Source: Hyphomicrobiales bacterium
GTDB taxonomy: Bacteria > Pseudomonadota > Alphaproteobacteria > Rhizobiales > Rhizobiaceae
Length of the DNA stretch: 64,000 nucleotides
Assembly: GCA_017305935.1 (NCBI GenBank)
Contig: JAFKJU010000024.1
Location: forward strand, 50,735 to 114,734
Direction of reading: 5' to 3'
The position numbers and the translations under genes are program-made. Of this stretch, positions 1 through 9,675 are shown in pieces (position 1 is the stretch's first letter; every line of letters begins with the position of its first letter). The notes beneath the pieces are model-generated. The model saw only the letters and a program-made list of their open reading frames with translations, was not told the origin of the DNA and did no database searches.

Positions 1-1
1 C

Positions 2-910
2 GAATCCGTGGACGCCGATCGCCCCTCGGTGCAACGCGCCGTCATCACCATCGGCGGCCAACCTGCCGGGTTCGAGGACGACGATGAGGACGACACGATC
101 AAGCCGTTGCCCGAGCGCCTCGTCATCGAGCTGACCGCCTACCGCACCCTCGCGCTGCGCAATGCCGTGGCGGACAACCCGCACATCGCCATGACGGCGC
201 TTCTCCACAAGCTGGTCTCGGACAACTTCATGACCCGCATGTACACGGGCGCCATGGAAGCGGGGGTGAAGCACGTCTTCTTCCCGGTTCAGGACGAGAC
301 GCTGAAGGATAGCCCCTCCGCGCGGGCCGTGCAGGAGCGTCACGACGCATGGGCCGCCGACATCCCGAAGGACGACGATGCCCTTTGGGATTGGCTCGCC
401 GGGCTCGACGATGCCAGCCGCATGGCTCTGCTGGCACACTGCGTCAGCTATGGCGTGAATGCGCTCTATGAGCGGCCGAACCCGCACAGCGCTGGCGGCG
501 TGTCGCAGCACACGCTCGACATGAGGCTCGCGCAGGCCGACCGGCTGACGCGGGCGACCGGGCTCGACATGGTGGAGGCCGGCTGGCGCCCGACCTTCGG
601 CAACTACCTCAACCGTGTCACCAAGCCGCGCATCCTCGAAGCCGTTCGCGAAGGCGCCGGCGAACGGGCGGCCCAGCTCATCGACCATCTGAAGAAGGGC
701 GACATGGCCAAGGAGGCCGAGCGTCTCCTGGCCGACAGTGGCTGGCTGCCCGAGCCGCTTCGGCTTGCCGGCGTCGACAGCGATCCCGCAGTGGACGCGG
801 ACGATGGCAGCGAACCCGAGGGGGCCGAACTGCCTGACTTCCTCAGCGCTGACGACGAAACGTCGGCCGATGGCGAAGACGACGAACGTCACCTCGTCGC
901 CGCCGAATGA
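2..910 (+). CDS. ParB-like partition protein, C-terminal part (5' end outside window)
   Basis: The reading frame is open to the left edge, so this is the C-terminal portion of a longer protein; the first GTG at position 8 is probably internal. The segment LPERLVIELTAYRTLALRN followed by an alpha-helical stretch is the pattern I know from the C-terminal half of large ParB/RepB-like proteins in alphaproteobacterial ICEs. The N-terminal ParB nuclease-like domain would lie upstream. The C-terminus is strongly acidic (many D and E). A DNA-binding or maintenance role is inferred from family and context; nothing catalytic is visible here. Confidence 0.7.
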   Translation, partial: ESVDADRPSVQRAVITIGGQPAGFEDDDEDDTIKPLPERLVIELTAYRTLALRNAVADNPHIAMTALLHKLVSDNFMTRMYTGAMEAGVKHVFFPVQDETLKDSPSARAVQERHDAWAADIPKDDDALWDWLAGLDDASRMALLAHCVSYGVNALYERPNPHSAGGVSQHTLDMRLAQADRLTRATGLDMVEAGWRPTFGNYLNRVTKPRILEAVREGAGERAAQLIDHLKKGDMAKEAERLLADSGWLPEPLRLAGVDSDPAVDADDGSEPEGAELPDFLSADDETSADGEDDERHLVAAE

Positions 911-970
911 GCGGCTCGCGGGGCGGCTTCGGCCGCTCCGCACCTCTCCCCCAATCGAAGGAGCGCTCGC

Positions 971-1192
971 ATGGTGCAATTCAGCCCCGCGCCGACCCGG
1001 CGCGTCGTCTTCCAGTATTTCGTGCCGGTCCATGTCGAGGTCGAGGATGGCCTCGTTTCCCGAGTGACCGTCATCGACGAGACGCCCGTCCGCGACCCAA
1101 CCGTGGTCGACGGCGATCCCGAATACCTCACCCAGGCGGTGGCGGCCGCTGACGGCGGCCAATCCTGGCCGTCCTGGCGGTTCGGCTACTAG
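971..1192 (+). CDS. Small conserved ICE protein, 73 aa
   Basis: A good ribosome site (GGAG, about 10 bases upstream) precedes the ATG. The protein is 73 residues with no membrane segment. Its middle contains a beta-rich, acidic stretch (VEVEDGLVSRVTVIDE). It lies between the ParB-like gene and a terminator, so it is probably co-transcribed with parB. I do not recognise a named family. Confidence 0.55.
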   Translation: MVQFSPAPTRRVVFQYFVPVHVEVEDGLVSRVTVIDETPVRDPTVVDGDPEYLTQAVAAADGGQSWPSWRFGY

Positions 1193-1214
1193 CCAACCAC
1201 GATCCCGATCACAC

Positions 1215-1241
1215 GAGCCCGGCCCAGCGCCGGGCTCTTTT
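1215..1241 (+). terminator. Rho-independent terminator
   Basis: A perfect 9-bp stem (GAGCCCGGC / GCCGGGCTC) with a 5-base loop is followed by TTTT. It closes the parB-971 transcription unit just before the next gene at 1259. Confidence 0.85.
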
Positions 1242-1258
1242 CGTTTCAGGAGCCCGAT

Positions 1259-1660
1259 ATGCCCGCCTATCTCACCCGGTTTTCCTGCCTGCTCGATGTC
1301 GGCTCGGTCGCCAATGTCGCGCGGGCCTTCGACATCTATACCGCGCTGATGGCCGAGAACGCTCGCGAGGACCCGCCTGCCGAGCCATTCCTGCTCTCGC
1401 TGACGCCCGAGCATGGCGCGACGCGCCTCTGGCTTCGCGACCCCGGCACCGCCGATCCGCAGTTGCTGATCACCTTCGTCACGCGCTGCGCCGAGGCGTT
1501 CGCGCTCACCGGCACCTGGGGGTTTCAGTGGGCCGGCATCGCGTCGGACCCTGTCGTCGACGGTTTCTCCGGCGGCGCCCATCTGCTCGATCTTTCCACC
1601 GGCCGCACGATCGAATGGATGAGCACCAGCCGCTGGTTGGCCGAAGGAGGTGTGCGATGA
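1259..1660 (+). CDS. Conserved ICE hypothetical protein, 133 aa
   Basis: The ATG follows a CAGGAG ribosome site and comes directly after the terminator. The protein is soluble, 133 residues, with a hydrophobic core (PFLLSLTPEHGATRLWLRD) but no motif I recognise. Its stop overlaps the next start as ATGA, so it is translationally coupled to the DUF6117-like gene. No function is assigned. Confidence 0.6.
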   Translation: MPAYLTRFSCLLDVGSVANVARAFDIYTALMAENAREDPPAEPFLLSLTPEHGATRLWLRDPGTADPQLLITFVTRCAEAFALTGTWGFQWAGIASDPVVDGFSGGAHLLDLSTGRTIEWMSTSRWLAEGGVR

Positions 1661-1890
1661 TTCCCGATCACGCGCGCGCCAACTTCCAGACCCTGCTTCG
1701 CGCCGCGGAAAGCGGCGATCTGGCGTTGATGGAATGCGCGGACGCAGCAACCGGCGAACCGCGCTATGTCATCTGTGCGGTCGGCCGCCACGATGGCGAC
1801 TATATGTTCACGCCGTTCGGCCACCTGGCGGACGGCAATCCCTATGACGCTTACCTTCCGCCCGACACGGGCGGCGAAGCGGCTGCCTGA
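1657..1890 (+). CDS. DUF6117-like protein, 77 aa
   Basis: The protein starts MIPDHARANFQTLLRAA and contains YVICAVGR and FGHLADGNPYD, which I associate with the small DUF6117 family of ICEs. The ATG at 1657 overlaps the previous stop and has GAAGGAGGTG just upstream, so it is preferred over longer in-frame starts. The function of the family is unknown. The name is from memory of the motif pattern, so it is moderately sure. Confidence 0.6.
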   Translation: MIPDHARANFQTLLRAAESGDLALMECADAATGEPRYVICAVGRHDGDYMFTPFGHLADGNPYDAYLPPDTGGEAAA

Positions 1891-1893
1891 ATT

Positions 1894-2253
1894 CTACCAG
1901 ACGGCCACTTCCCATTGACCGTTGACACGCGCGAAGCCGACCGGCCGGTTCTGGGGCGTGGCGTTCGCCCGGGTCGTATCCATCGTGAGCTGCGTCATGC
2001 ACGTCACGCCGGGTCCAACACCGCCCGGCGAACAATCACCGAGCTTGAGCGTCGCATTGGCGAGCGACGTCCCCGTGAAGAGACGATGGCGGCGGACGGC
2101 TGCGATCGCCTCTTCTTCTGTCGGCTGCGCCACGCCCGCGACCGCAGCGGCCGACGCGCCGCTGGGCGCGATCACCGGGCGGAGCACGAGGCCCGCCCCA
2201 AAGCCCACTACGAGGCAGCCTCCGGCCACCATGCCGATCACACTTCCCTTCAT
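1894..2253 (-). CDS. Membrane-anchored or exported hypothetical protein
   Basis: Starting from MKGSVIGM gives 119 residues with an N-terminal hydrophobic segment (about residues 5-27, rich in G, V and A), so it is probably membrane-anchored or exported. Two cysteines in the C-terminal half (GDCSPGG and VTCMTQL) could form a disulfide. It is convergent with the DUF6117-like gene, leaving only a few bases between stops. A longer start at 2307 is possible but lacks a signal-like N-terminus. No family recognised. Confidence 0.55.
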   Translation of the reverse strand: MKGSVIGMVAGGCLVVGFGAGLVLRPVIAPSGASAAAVAGVAQPTEEEAIAAVRRHRLFTGTSLANATLKLGDCSPGGVGPGVTCMTQLTMDTTRANATPQNRPVGFARVNGQWEVAVW

Positions 2254-2493
2254 CACCGTCTCCCTTCGGGGCCTCGCTCGGTCGGGCGGACATGCGTCCC
2301 CGATCACCCGGGTCGCCGTCCGCCATGTGCTGGATGAAGGAGTGTAGCGCCGCGCAGCCGACCTCGGAAGGTCGAGCGATCACGCGGTCACGCCGCGCGT
2401 CAGAGTGAGAGGCTGGCCGGGACGGGTCGAGTCCGGGCGGTCGAGAGAGAGCGCCGCCGGGCTTGTCCCTTCCGCTCTCCCGAGGTTCCTCCC

Positions 2494-5400
2494 ATGAACA
2501 TTCCGTCTCCCGTGGCCCTTCCAGTCGCGCCCGTCACCCGTGCGTCCCCGATCCTCGCCGTGGCGCTACAGCTTCTCGATCATCTCGAACGCGGCCAGCG
2601 CATCGACGCCGCGATCCTCCGTGCAGCGATGGAAGCAGCCTTCGGCGCATCCGACACCAGCGGCGCCTGGGACTGGAAGGCCGCCTATGAGGCATGCGAG
2701 GTCGCGACAGTCCTTTTCCTGCGCAAATACGGAAAGGCGCTTTTCCGCAAGACCGCATCTCCGGCTGCACGTCTCTCCGCTCTTGCAAAGATCGCCGGGC
2801 TCCTGCCGACGCATACGCGGCGCTCGGAAGAATCGCAGGCGCTCCAGCAATTCTCGACGCCGGCGCCGCTCGGCCTCGCCGCAGTGGCGGCCGCCGCCGT
2901 TGCTGCTGGCGACATCGTGCTGGAGCCGTCGGCTGGCACCGGCCTGCTCGCCATCCTGGCCGAGATATCAGGCGGAACGCTCCTCCTCAACGAGCTGGCC
3001 GAAACCCGCGCCGATCTGCTCGCTGCGCTGTTTCCGGCTGTCGCCGTCACGCGCTTCGACGCTGCCCAGATCAATGATCATCTCGCGACTGGATCCGTCC
3101 CCTCCGTCGTGCTGATGAACCCGCCATTCTCTGCCATGGCAAACGTCTCCAGCCGAGTGGCCGACGCCGCCTACCGCCACGTCGCTTCAGCGCTGGTCCG
3201 GCTTGCCGATGGCGGGCGGCTGGTAGCGATCACCGGCGCCAACTTCAGCCCCGACCATCCGGCTTGGGCAGCGGCCTTCGTCCGGCTTCAGGAGCGTGGC
3301 CGCGTCGTCTTCACCGCAGCCGTGGACGGCTCGGTCTATGCCAAGCACGGCACGACCATCGACACGCGGCTGACGGTCATCGACAAGCTTCCGGCTGACG
3401 ATCGTTCGGCGTTTCCCCCTTCGCCCGGCATTGCGCCCGATATCGACACGCTGCTCGGCTGGATCGAGACGCAGGTTCCGCCGCGTCCGACTGCTACCCT
3501 CCCGCCACTGGCAACCTCGACGCCCCGCACCGTTCGCGGATACCTCGCGCGCACCACTGCTGCGCGTCCTGCCACGCCCGCGTCCATCGAGCCTGAAGGC
3601 GTCGAACTCGCCTATGAGACCGTGGACTGGACGCCCGCCGAAGACGGCCGGATCACCGACGCGATCTATGAAAAATACGGATTGCAGGCGATCCGCATTC
3701 CCGGTGCCCAGGCTCATCCGACCAAGTTGGTGCAATCCGTGGCGATGGCCTCGGTCGCGCCGCCCAAGCCGAGCTACCGGCCCCGGCTGCCCGCCAACAT
3801 CGTTTCGGATGGCCTTCTCTCCGACGCCCAGCTCGAAACCGTCATCTACGCCGGCGAGGCGCATTCCGACTTCCTCGCGGGATCATGGACGCTCGATGAA
3901 ACCTTCGATGTCGTCTCGGCCGCGCCCGACGATGCGCCGAACGCCGTGCGCTTCCGCCGGGGCTTCATGCTCGGTGACGGCACCGGCGCAGGCAAGGGTC
4001 GCCAATCGGCCGGCATCATCCTCGACAACTGGATGCAGGGTCGCCGCAAGGCGGTGTGGATCTCCAAATCCGACAAGCTCCTGGAGGACGCGCAGCGCGA
4101 CTGGTCGGCGCTCGGCATGGAGCGCCTGCTGGTCACGCCGCTGTCGCGCTTCCCGCAGGGCAAGGACATCACGCTCTCGGAAGCCGTCCTATTCACCACC
4201 TACGCCACGCTACGGTCCGACGACCGCGGTGAGAAGCTTTCCCGCGTCAAGCAGATCGTCGAATGGTTGGGCTCCGATTTCGATGGAGTGATCATCTTCG
4301 ACGAGAGCCACGCCATGCAGAACGCCGCTGGCGGCAAGGGCGAACGCGGCGATGTCGCCGCCTCGCAGCAGGGCCGCGCGGGCCTACGGCTCCAGCACGC
4401 CCTGCCGAATGCGCGCGTCGTCTATGTCTCGGCGACCGGCGCGACCACCGTCCACAATCTCGCCTACGCCCAGCGCCTCGGCCTCTGGGGCGGCGAGGAC
4501 TTCCCGTTTTCGACCCGCGCCGAATTCGTCGAGGCGATCGAGGACGGCGGCGTCGCGGCGATGGAGGTGCTGGCCCGCGACCTGCGATCGCTCGGCCTCT
4601 ACACGGCCCGGTCGCTCTCCTATGACGACGTCGAATACGAGTTGGTCGAGCATCAGCTCACCCCCGAGCAGACCGGCATCTACGACGCCTATGCCGGGGC
4701 CTTCGCCGTCATCCATAACAATCTCAACGCGGCGATGCAGGCCGCCAATATCACCGGCGACGACGGCACGCTGAACCGGCAGGCCAAGTCCGCCGCCCGC
4801 TCAGCCTTCGAATCCGCCAAGCAGCGCTTCTTCGGCCATCTGCTGACCTCGATGAAGACGCCGACCCTGATCCGCTCGATCGAGCAGGACCTGGTCGACG
4901 GCCATGCCGCCGTGATCCAGATCGTGTCGACCGGCGAAGCCCTGATGGAGCGCCGTCTCGCGGAGATCCCCACCGAGGAATGGAATGACGTCCGGGTGGA
5001 CATCACCCCGCGCGAGTATGTCCTGGATTACCTCGCCCATTCCTTCCCGGTGCAGCTTTATGAGCCGTTCACCGACAGCGAGGGCAACCTGTCGTCGCGG
5101 CCGGTGTTTCGCGACGGCCAGCCGGTCGAGAGCCGCGACGCCGTTGCCCGTCGTGACCGTTTGATCGAGAGGCTCGCTTCGCTGCCACCGGTCCCCGGCG
5201 CGCTCGACCAGATCGTCCAGCGCTTCGGCACCTACGTCGTGGCGGAGGTGACGGGCCGCTCGCGCCGAATCGTCCGCAGGACCAGCCCCGGCGGCATCGA
5301 CCGCCTCGCCGTCGAGAACCGCGCCGCCTCGGCCAATCTGGCCGAAACGCAAGCCTTCATGGACGACCAGAAGCGCATTCTGATCTTCTCCGACGCGGGC

Positions 5401-6810
5401 GGCACCGGGCGCAGCTACCACGCCGACCTATCGTCGCGGAACCAGCGGCTGCGCGTCCACTATCTGCTGGAGCCGGGCTGGAAGGCCGACGCCGCCATTC
5501 AGGGCCTGGGCCGCACCAACCGGACCAACCAGGCGCAACCACCGCTGTTCCGGCCGATCTCGACGGACGTGAAGGCGGAAAAGCTGTTCCTGTCGACCAT
5601 CGCCCGCCGCCTCGACACCTTGGGCGCCATCACGCGCGGCCAGCGCCAGACTGGCGGCCAAGGCCTGTTCCGGCCCGAGGACAATCTGGAAAGCCACTAC
5701 GCCCGCGACGCGCTGCGGCAGCTCTACCTGCTGCTGGTGCGCGGCAAAGTCGAGGGGTGCTCGCTCCAGATGTTCGAGGATGCCACCGGCCTGTCGCTGA
5801 TGGATTCCACCGGCATCAAGGATGAGTTGCCGCCGATCACAACCTTCCTCAACCGCCTGCTGGCGCTGACCATCGAACTTCAGGGCATCCTGTTCACCGC
5901 GTTCGAGCGGCTGCTGAACGCCAAGATCGAAGGCGCCATCGCTTCCGGCAGCTACGACGTCGGGCTGGAGACGCTCAAGGCCGAGAGCTTCATCGTCACC
6001 GATCGCCGGACCATCCACGTTCATCCCGGCACCGGGGCCGAGGCCCGACTGCTGACCATCACCCAGCGCCAGCGCAACCGTCCCGTGACGCTAGCCGAGG
6101 CGCTCGACCATCTCGATGACCCGGGCGCGAGGCTGCTGATCAACGAGCGCTCGGGCCGCGCCGCCGTGCAGATACCGACCACCAGCATCATGCTGGACGA
6201 TGGCGAGATCGAACGGCGGGTCCGGCTGATCCGGCCGATGGAGGCGCACAACGTCCCCATCAGGATGATGGACGAGACCCATTGGGTGCAGGCGGAGCAG
6301 ATCGCCTTCACTGCGGCATGGGATGCCGAGGCCGCCGAGGTGCCGGAATATGCCGATAGCACCATCCATGTCGTCAGCGGGCTGTTGCTGCCAATCTGGA
6401 AGCGGCTGCCGAACGAGTCGACGCGGGTCTATCGACTCCAGACCGACGGCGGCGAGCGCATCGTCGGCCGTCGCGTCTCCCCCGCATGGGTCGCCAGCGC
6501 ACTCGCCACCGGAACGTCGACCCTGACGCCGGACGACGCCTTCATGGCGCTGATGGACGGCAAGACCATCCTCGACCTGACCGAGGGTCTTCAGCTTCGC
6601 CGCGTCCGGGTCATGGGCGCCAACCGCATCGAGCTGTCGGGCTTCACCGACGCCATGCGCGATCGCCTGCGGGCCTATGGCCTGTTCCATGAGATCATCT
6701 CGTGGAAGCTGCGGATGTTCGTGCCGGCCGACACGACCGGCGCCGCGACCCTGACCAAGGTGCTGGAGCGCTACCCGATCGAGCGCATCGGCGAGCGGGA
6801 GGCGGCGTGA
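2494..6810 (+). CDS. Strawberry-notch-like helicase/methylase, 1438 aa
   Basis: This is a very large protein. Residues about 120-270 look like a SAM-dependent methyltransferase fold, with GTGLLAILAE and the N6-adenine-type motif NPPF near residue 208. Residues about 430-1050 are a superfamily-2 helicase of the strawberry-notch type: Walker A GDGTGAGKGRQSAG near 492 and Walker B DESH near 602, followed by helicase-C-like GLGRTNRTNQAQPP. It overlaps the downstream toprim gene by one base (TGATG), so the two are translationally coupled. The pair recurs in ICEs; a role in element DNA processing or protection is inferred, not shown. Confidence 0.85.
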   Translation: MNIPSPVALPVAPVTRASPILAVALQLLDHLERGQRIDAAILRAAMEAAFGASDTSGAWDWKAAYEACEVATVLFLRKYGKALFRKTASPAARLSALAKIAGLLPTHTRRSEESQALQQFSTPAPLGLAAVAAAAVAAGDIVLEPSAGTGLLAILAEISGGTLLLNELAETRADLLAALFPAVAVTRFDAAQINDHLATGSVPSVVLMNPPFSAMANVSSRVADAAYRHVASALVRLADGGRLVAITGANFSPDHPAWAAAFVRLQERGRVVFTAAVDGSVYAKHGTTIDTRLTVIDKLPADDRSAFPPSPGIAPDIDTLLGWIETQVPPRPTATLPPLATSTPRTVRGYLARTTAARPATPASIEPEGVELAYETVDWTPAEDGRITDAIYEKYGLQAIRIPGAQAHPTKLVQSVAMASVAPPKPSYRPRLPANIVSDGLLSDAQLETVIYAGEAHSDFLAGSWTLDETFDVVSAAPDDAPNAVRFRRGFMLGDGTGAGKGRQSAGIILDNWMQGRRKAVWISKSDKLLEDAQRDWSALGMERLLVTPLSRFPQGKDITLSEAVLFTTYATLRSDDRGEKLSRVKQIVEWLGSDFDGVIIFDESHAMQNAAGGKGERGDVAASQQGRAGLRLQHALPNARVVYVSATGATTVHNLAYAQRLGLWGGEDFPFSTRAEFVEAIEDGGVAAMEVLARDLRSLGLYTARSLSYDDVEYELVEHQLTPEQTGIYDAYAGAFAVIHNNLNAAMQAANITGDDGTLNRQAKSAARSAFESAKQRFFGHLLTSMKTPTLIRSIEQDLVDGHAAVIQIVSTGEALMERRLAEIPTEEWNDVRVDITPREYVLDYLAHSFPVQLYEPFTDSEGNLSSRPVFRDGQPVESRDAVARRDRLIERLASLPPVPGALDQIVQRFGTYVVAEVTGRSRRIVRRTSPGGIDRLAVENRAASANLAETQAFMDDQKRILIFSDAGGTGRSYHADLSSRNQRLRVHYLLEPGWKADAAIQGLGRTNRTNQAQPPLFRPISTDVKAEKLFLSTIARRLDTLGAITRGQRQTGGQGLFRPEDNLESHYARDALRQLYLLLVRGKVEGCSLQMFEDATGLSLMDSTGIKDELPPITTFLNRLLALTIELQGILFTAFERLLNAKIEGAIASGSYDVGLETLKAESFIVTDRRTIHVHPGTGAEARLLTITQRQRNRPVTLAEALDHLDDPGARLLINERSGRAAVQIPTTSIMLDDGEIERRVRLIRPMEAHNVPIRMMDETHWVQAEQIAFTAAWDAEAAEVPEYADSTIHVVSGLLLPIWKRLPNESTRVYRLQTDGGERIVGRRVSPAWVASALATGTSTLTPDDAFMALMDGKTILDLTEGLQLRRVRVMGANRIELSGFTDAMRDRLRAYGLFHEIISWKLRMFVPADTTGAATLTKVLERYPIERIGEREAA

Positions 6811-7856
6811 TGGCACGGCAGGACGCCTCCGAACTGGCAATCCGTCTCGGCCGGCAGGCAGAGGCGGTGTGCCGTCATTATCTCTCCGCCGGTCATCGCG
6901 AGGGCCGCTACTGGCTGGTCGGCGATGTCCGCAACACGCCCGGCCGCTCGATGTTCGTGCGACTGAAGGGTGGCGAAACCGGTAAGGGCGCCGCCGGGAA
7001 ATGGACCGACGCCGCCACCGGCGAGCATGGCGATCTCCTCGACCTCATCCGCGAGAGCTGCGGCCTGGTCGACTTCAAGGACGTCGCCGATGAGGCTCGA
7101 ACCTTTTTGTCGATGCCGCATCCCGAACCGGACCGTCCGCATAGTGGCGAGCGTAAATCACCGGCGCCGACCGGATCACCGGAAGCGTCACGCCGGCTCT
7201 TCGCCATGGCGCAGCCGATTTCGGGCACGCTCGTAAAGACGTATCTCCGCACACGCGGAATTACGGATTTGCATGGAACTGAAAGCCTACGCTTCCATCC
7301 TCGCTGCTACTACCGGCCTGACGAGCATTCCCCGACCGAGACCTGGCCGGCGATGGTCGCATCGGTCACCGATCTCGCCGGGCATCAGACCGGCGCGCAT
7401 CGCACCTGGCTCGCACCGAACGGCTCGGGCAAGGCCCCGATCGACACGCCGAGACGGGCGATGGGCGACCTCATCGGGCACGCCGTTCGCTTCGGTGTGG
7501 CGGGCGACGTGATGGCGGCGGGCGAAGGCATCGAGACGATGCTGTCGCTCAGGATGGCGCTGCCCACCATGCCGATGGCGGCGGCGCTCTCGGCGGCGCA
7601 TCTCTCGGCCATCCTGTTCCCCGACGCGCTGCGACGGCTCTACATCGCCCGCGACAATGATCCGGCCGGCGACAGTGCGATGACGACGTTGATCGAACGG
7701 GCGAACGCGGCCGGGATCGAGGCGGTCGTGGTGTCTCCGAGCCTGGGTGACTTCAACGAGGATCTCCGCATGGAGGGCCTGGACAGTGTCCGGGCAGCGG
7801 CCAGGGTGCAGATCGCGCCTCAGGACGTCGCACGCTTCATGGCGCTGGCGGCATAG
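6810..7856 (+). CDS. Toprim-domain, DNA primase-like protein
   Basis: The 348-residue protein starts MARQDASELAIRLG at an ATG overlapping the stop of the helicase gene. An N-terminal segment (GGETGKGAAGKWTDAATGEHGDLLDLI) resembles the start of TraC/P4-type primase-like proteins. The toprim fold lies near residues 230-310, with the acidic pair in YIARDNDPAGD (about 277) and an upstream E in AAGEGIETMLS. It probably acts as a primase or toprim nuclease in conjugative DNA processing, coupled to the strawberry-notch protein. Confidence 0.8.
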   Translation: MARQDASELAIRLGRQAEAVCRHYLSAGHREGRYWLVGDVRNTPGRSMFVRLKGGETGKGAAGKWTDAATGEHGDLLDLIRESCGLVDFKDVADEARTFLSMPHPEPDRPHSGERKSPAPTGSPEASRRLFAMAQPISGTLVKTYLRTRGITDLHGTESLRFHPRCYYRPDEHSPTETWPAMVASVTDLAGHQTGAHRTWLAPNGSGKAPIDTPRRAMGDLIGHAVRFGVAGDVMAAGEGIETMLSLRMALPTMPMAAALSAAHLSAILFPDALRRLYIARDNDPAGDSAMTTLIERANAAGIEAVVVSPSLGDFNEDLRMEGLDSVRAAARVQIAPQDVARFMALAA

Positions 7857-8169
7857 GCCGGAAGAAGATTGCAGGCGGCGGGAGCGCCGTCGTCGGCATC
7901 GCTCGATGATCCCCAGGTCGGAGAGAACCGCACCCCGGCCTTCGAGAGGGCGATCGGCCAGCAAACGGGCCGGACCCACAATGCCTGCGGCGGACTATTT
8001 TCCGGCGCGGCCGAGGGCCGCTTTCCATCGCGAGGCAAAATAGCCCGCCTTCGTCATCCTCCGCTGTGCTCCGGCCCTCCGCTTTGCTGCGGATGCAGGT
8101 CCGGCCCGCCCGCCGGCTTTCGTCGCCATGAAGGCCGCGAGGGTCGCGGTCGAACCGACGGAGCATCCC
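7857..8169 (+). other. 313-bp gap with no convincing gene
   Basis: GC-rich sequence between the toprim and DUF2493 genes. The open frames here have no ribosome site or recognisable domain. I see no strong hairpin; it probably holds the promoter of the DUF2493 gene. Confidence 0.5.
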
Positions 8170-9105
8170 ATGAGCAAGCACGACGACTACGAACCGCACC
8201 ACGCCTCTTCCCCCACCGACCATGTCCTCAGCGAACTTCAGCTTTATGGCTACCGTCCCTTCACGGATGAACCCGATCCCCGACCGCTTCCGGAGGGCGA
8301 CCATGTCGCCGGCGCCATCGCCGACATCTTCGACGCCCTGATCGTCACCCTGGAAGACACCCGCCTCGAGCCCGACCTCGACGATCTTCTCTGGTCGACC
8401 GTCAACCTCTTCCACCGGGCCACCGTCCGGATCGAGCGCGAGCTGGACGACAATGAACAGGCGCAGCGTCGCGGCCAGCGCGAACAGGACGGCAGCGAAG
8501 TGAAGGCCGTCGAGCTGGAACGCCTGACGGCCGAGGGCCAGACCATGATCGAACGCCGCAACGCCTTCGAGCTGATGCGCGACCAGGCCGCCGAACACTA
8601 TGAGCGCCACACCGGCTCGAACTGGCGACCGCGCAGCGGATCGATGGTCAACCATCGCAACCTGACCTCGGCGATGATCGACAGCCGGGACTTCCTCGCC
8701 GCCAAGAAACGCGCCGACAATCAGGTGCTGCTGCCCGCAGGTCCGAAGATCGCCTTCACCGGCGGGCTCGACTTCAACGATCATCACCTGATCTGGGCCA
8801 AGCTCGATCAGGTCCACGCCAAACACCCCGACATGGTGTTGCTGCACGGCAAATCGCCGAAGGGCGCCGAGAAGATCGCGGCAAAATGGGCCGACACCCG
8901 CAAGGTGCCGCAGGTCGGCTTCGCCCCCGACTGGACGAAACACGCCAAGGCCGCACCGTTCAAGCGCAACGATCAGATGCTCGACGTGCTCCCGATCGGG
9001 GTCATCGTCTTCCCCGGCACCGGCATCCAGGACAATCTCGCCGACAAGGCGAGGAAGCTTGGCATTCCACTGTACGATTTCCGCCAGAAAGGAGGCGGCG
9101 CGTAA
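8170..9105 (+). CDS. DUF2493 (YpsA/SLOG-related) protein
   Basis: The 311-residue protein starts MSKHDDYEPHHA. The C-terminal 120 residues carry the Rossmann-like SLOG pattern: KIAFTGGLDFNDHH, MVLLHGKSPKGAE and a later GVIVFPGTG, diagnostic of DUF2493. The N-terminal half is helical and charged. SLOG folds bind nucleotides or nucleotide-derived signals. It is a standard ICE passenger between the primase-like protein and cargo; the exact role is unknown. A start at 8128 is possible but adds residues with no ribosome site. Confidence 0.8.
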   Translation: MSKHDDYEPHHASSPTDHVLSELQLYGYRPFTDEPDPRPLPEGDHVAGAIADIFDALIVTLEDTRLEPDLDDLLWSTVNLFHRATVRIERELDDNEQAQRRGQREQDGSEVKAVELERLTAEGQTMIERRNAFELMRDQAAEHYERHTGSNWRPRSGSMVNHRNLTSAMIDSRDFLAAKKRADNQVLLPAGPKIAFTGGLDFNDHHLIWAKLDQVHAKHPDMVLLHGKSPKGAEKIAAKWADTRKVPQVGFAPDWTKHAKAAPFKRNDQMLDVLPIGVIVFPGTGIQDNLADKARKLGIPLYDFRQKGGGA

Positions 9106-9114
9106 GCGCTGCCT

Positions 9115-9675
9115 TCACAGCATCTCAGGTCGGAACAGCGATCTGCGGCTGATGACCTTGCCGGACACCACGAACACGCCGTCGCCGGTATAGTGCAACG
9201 TCTCGGGATGTTTTGGCGACGTGGCGACATGCGCCTTCACCACCTCGAAGATGAAGAAGTTGTACTTGTCGACCAGTGCATCGTCATGAAGGCGGCATTC
9301 GAAGCTGGCATGGCATTCGCCGATGAGCGGCGCATTGATCTCGCTCGCGTCTTCCGCCGTGAGGTCGAACTTGGCGAACTTGTCGATTTCGGCTCCCGAC
9401 GTATTGCCGATCCCGACCACGGTATCGGTCAGCGCCGTCGTCGGCAGATTGATCACACACTCCCGGCTCTCGCGCATCATCCGGTGACTGTGATTGCCGC
9501 CGGAGATCATCAGGCCGACCAGAGACGGCGAAAACTCCAGGATCGTGTGCCAGCCGAGCGTCATGATGTTCGTCGCGCCCTGCCACTTCGACGACACCAG
9601 CACGATCGGGCCGGGCTCCAGATAGCGCCGCACCTGGCTGACTGGGAAGTCGGTTTTCTTAGGCAGCTTCGGCAT
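9115..9675 (-). CDS. Flavin reductase family protein
   Basis: This 186-residue protein has the FMN-binding split-barrel pattern: GPIVLVSSKWQGATNIMTLGWH, SPSLVGLMISGGNHSHRMMRES, ECVINLPTT and a C-terminal YNFFIFEVV. Such proteins use FMN as cofactor or substrate to reduce flavin or quinone-like compounds, or serve as partners of monooxygenases. It faces the DUF2493 gene and stands alone, so it looks like a separate cargo insertion in the backbone. The physiological substrate cannot be told from sequence. Confidence 0.85.
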   Translation of the reverse strand: MPKLPKKTDFPVSQVRRYLEPGPIVLVSSKWQGATNIMTLGWHTILEFSPSLVGLMISGGNHSHRMMRESRECVINLPTTALTDTVVGIGNTSGAEIDKFAKFDLTAEDASEINAPLIGECHASFECRLHDDALVDKYNFFIFEVVKAHVATSPKHPETLHYTGDGVFVVSGKVISRRSLFRPEML

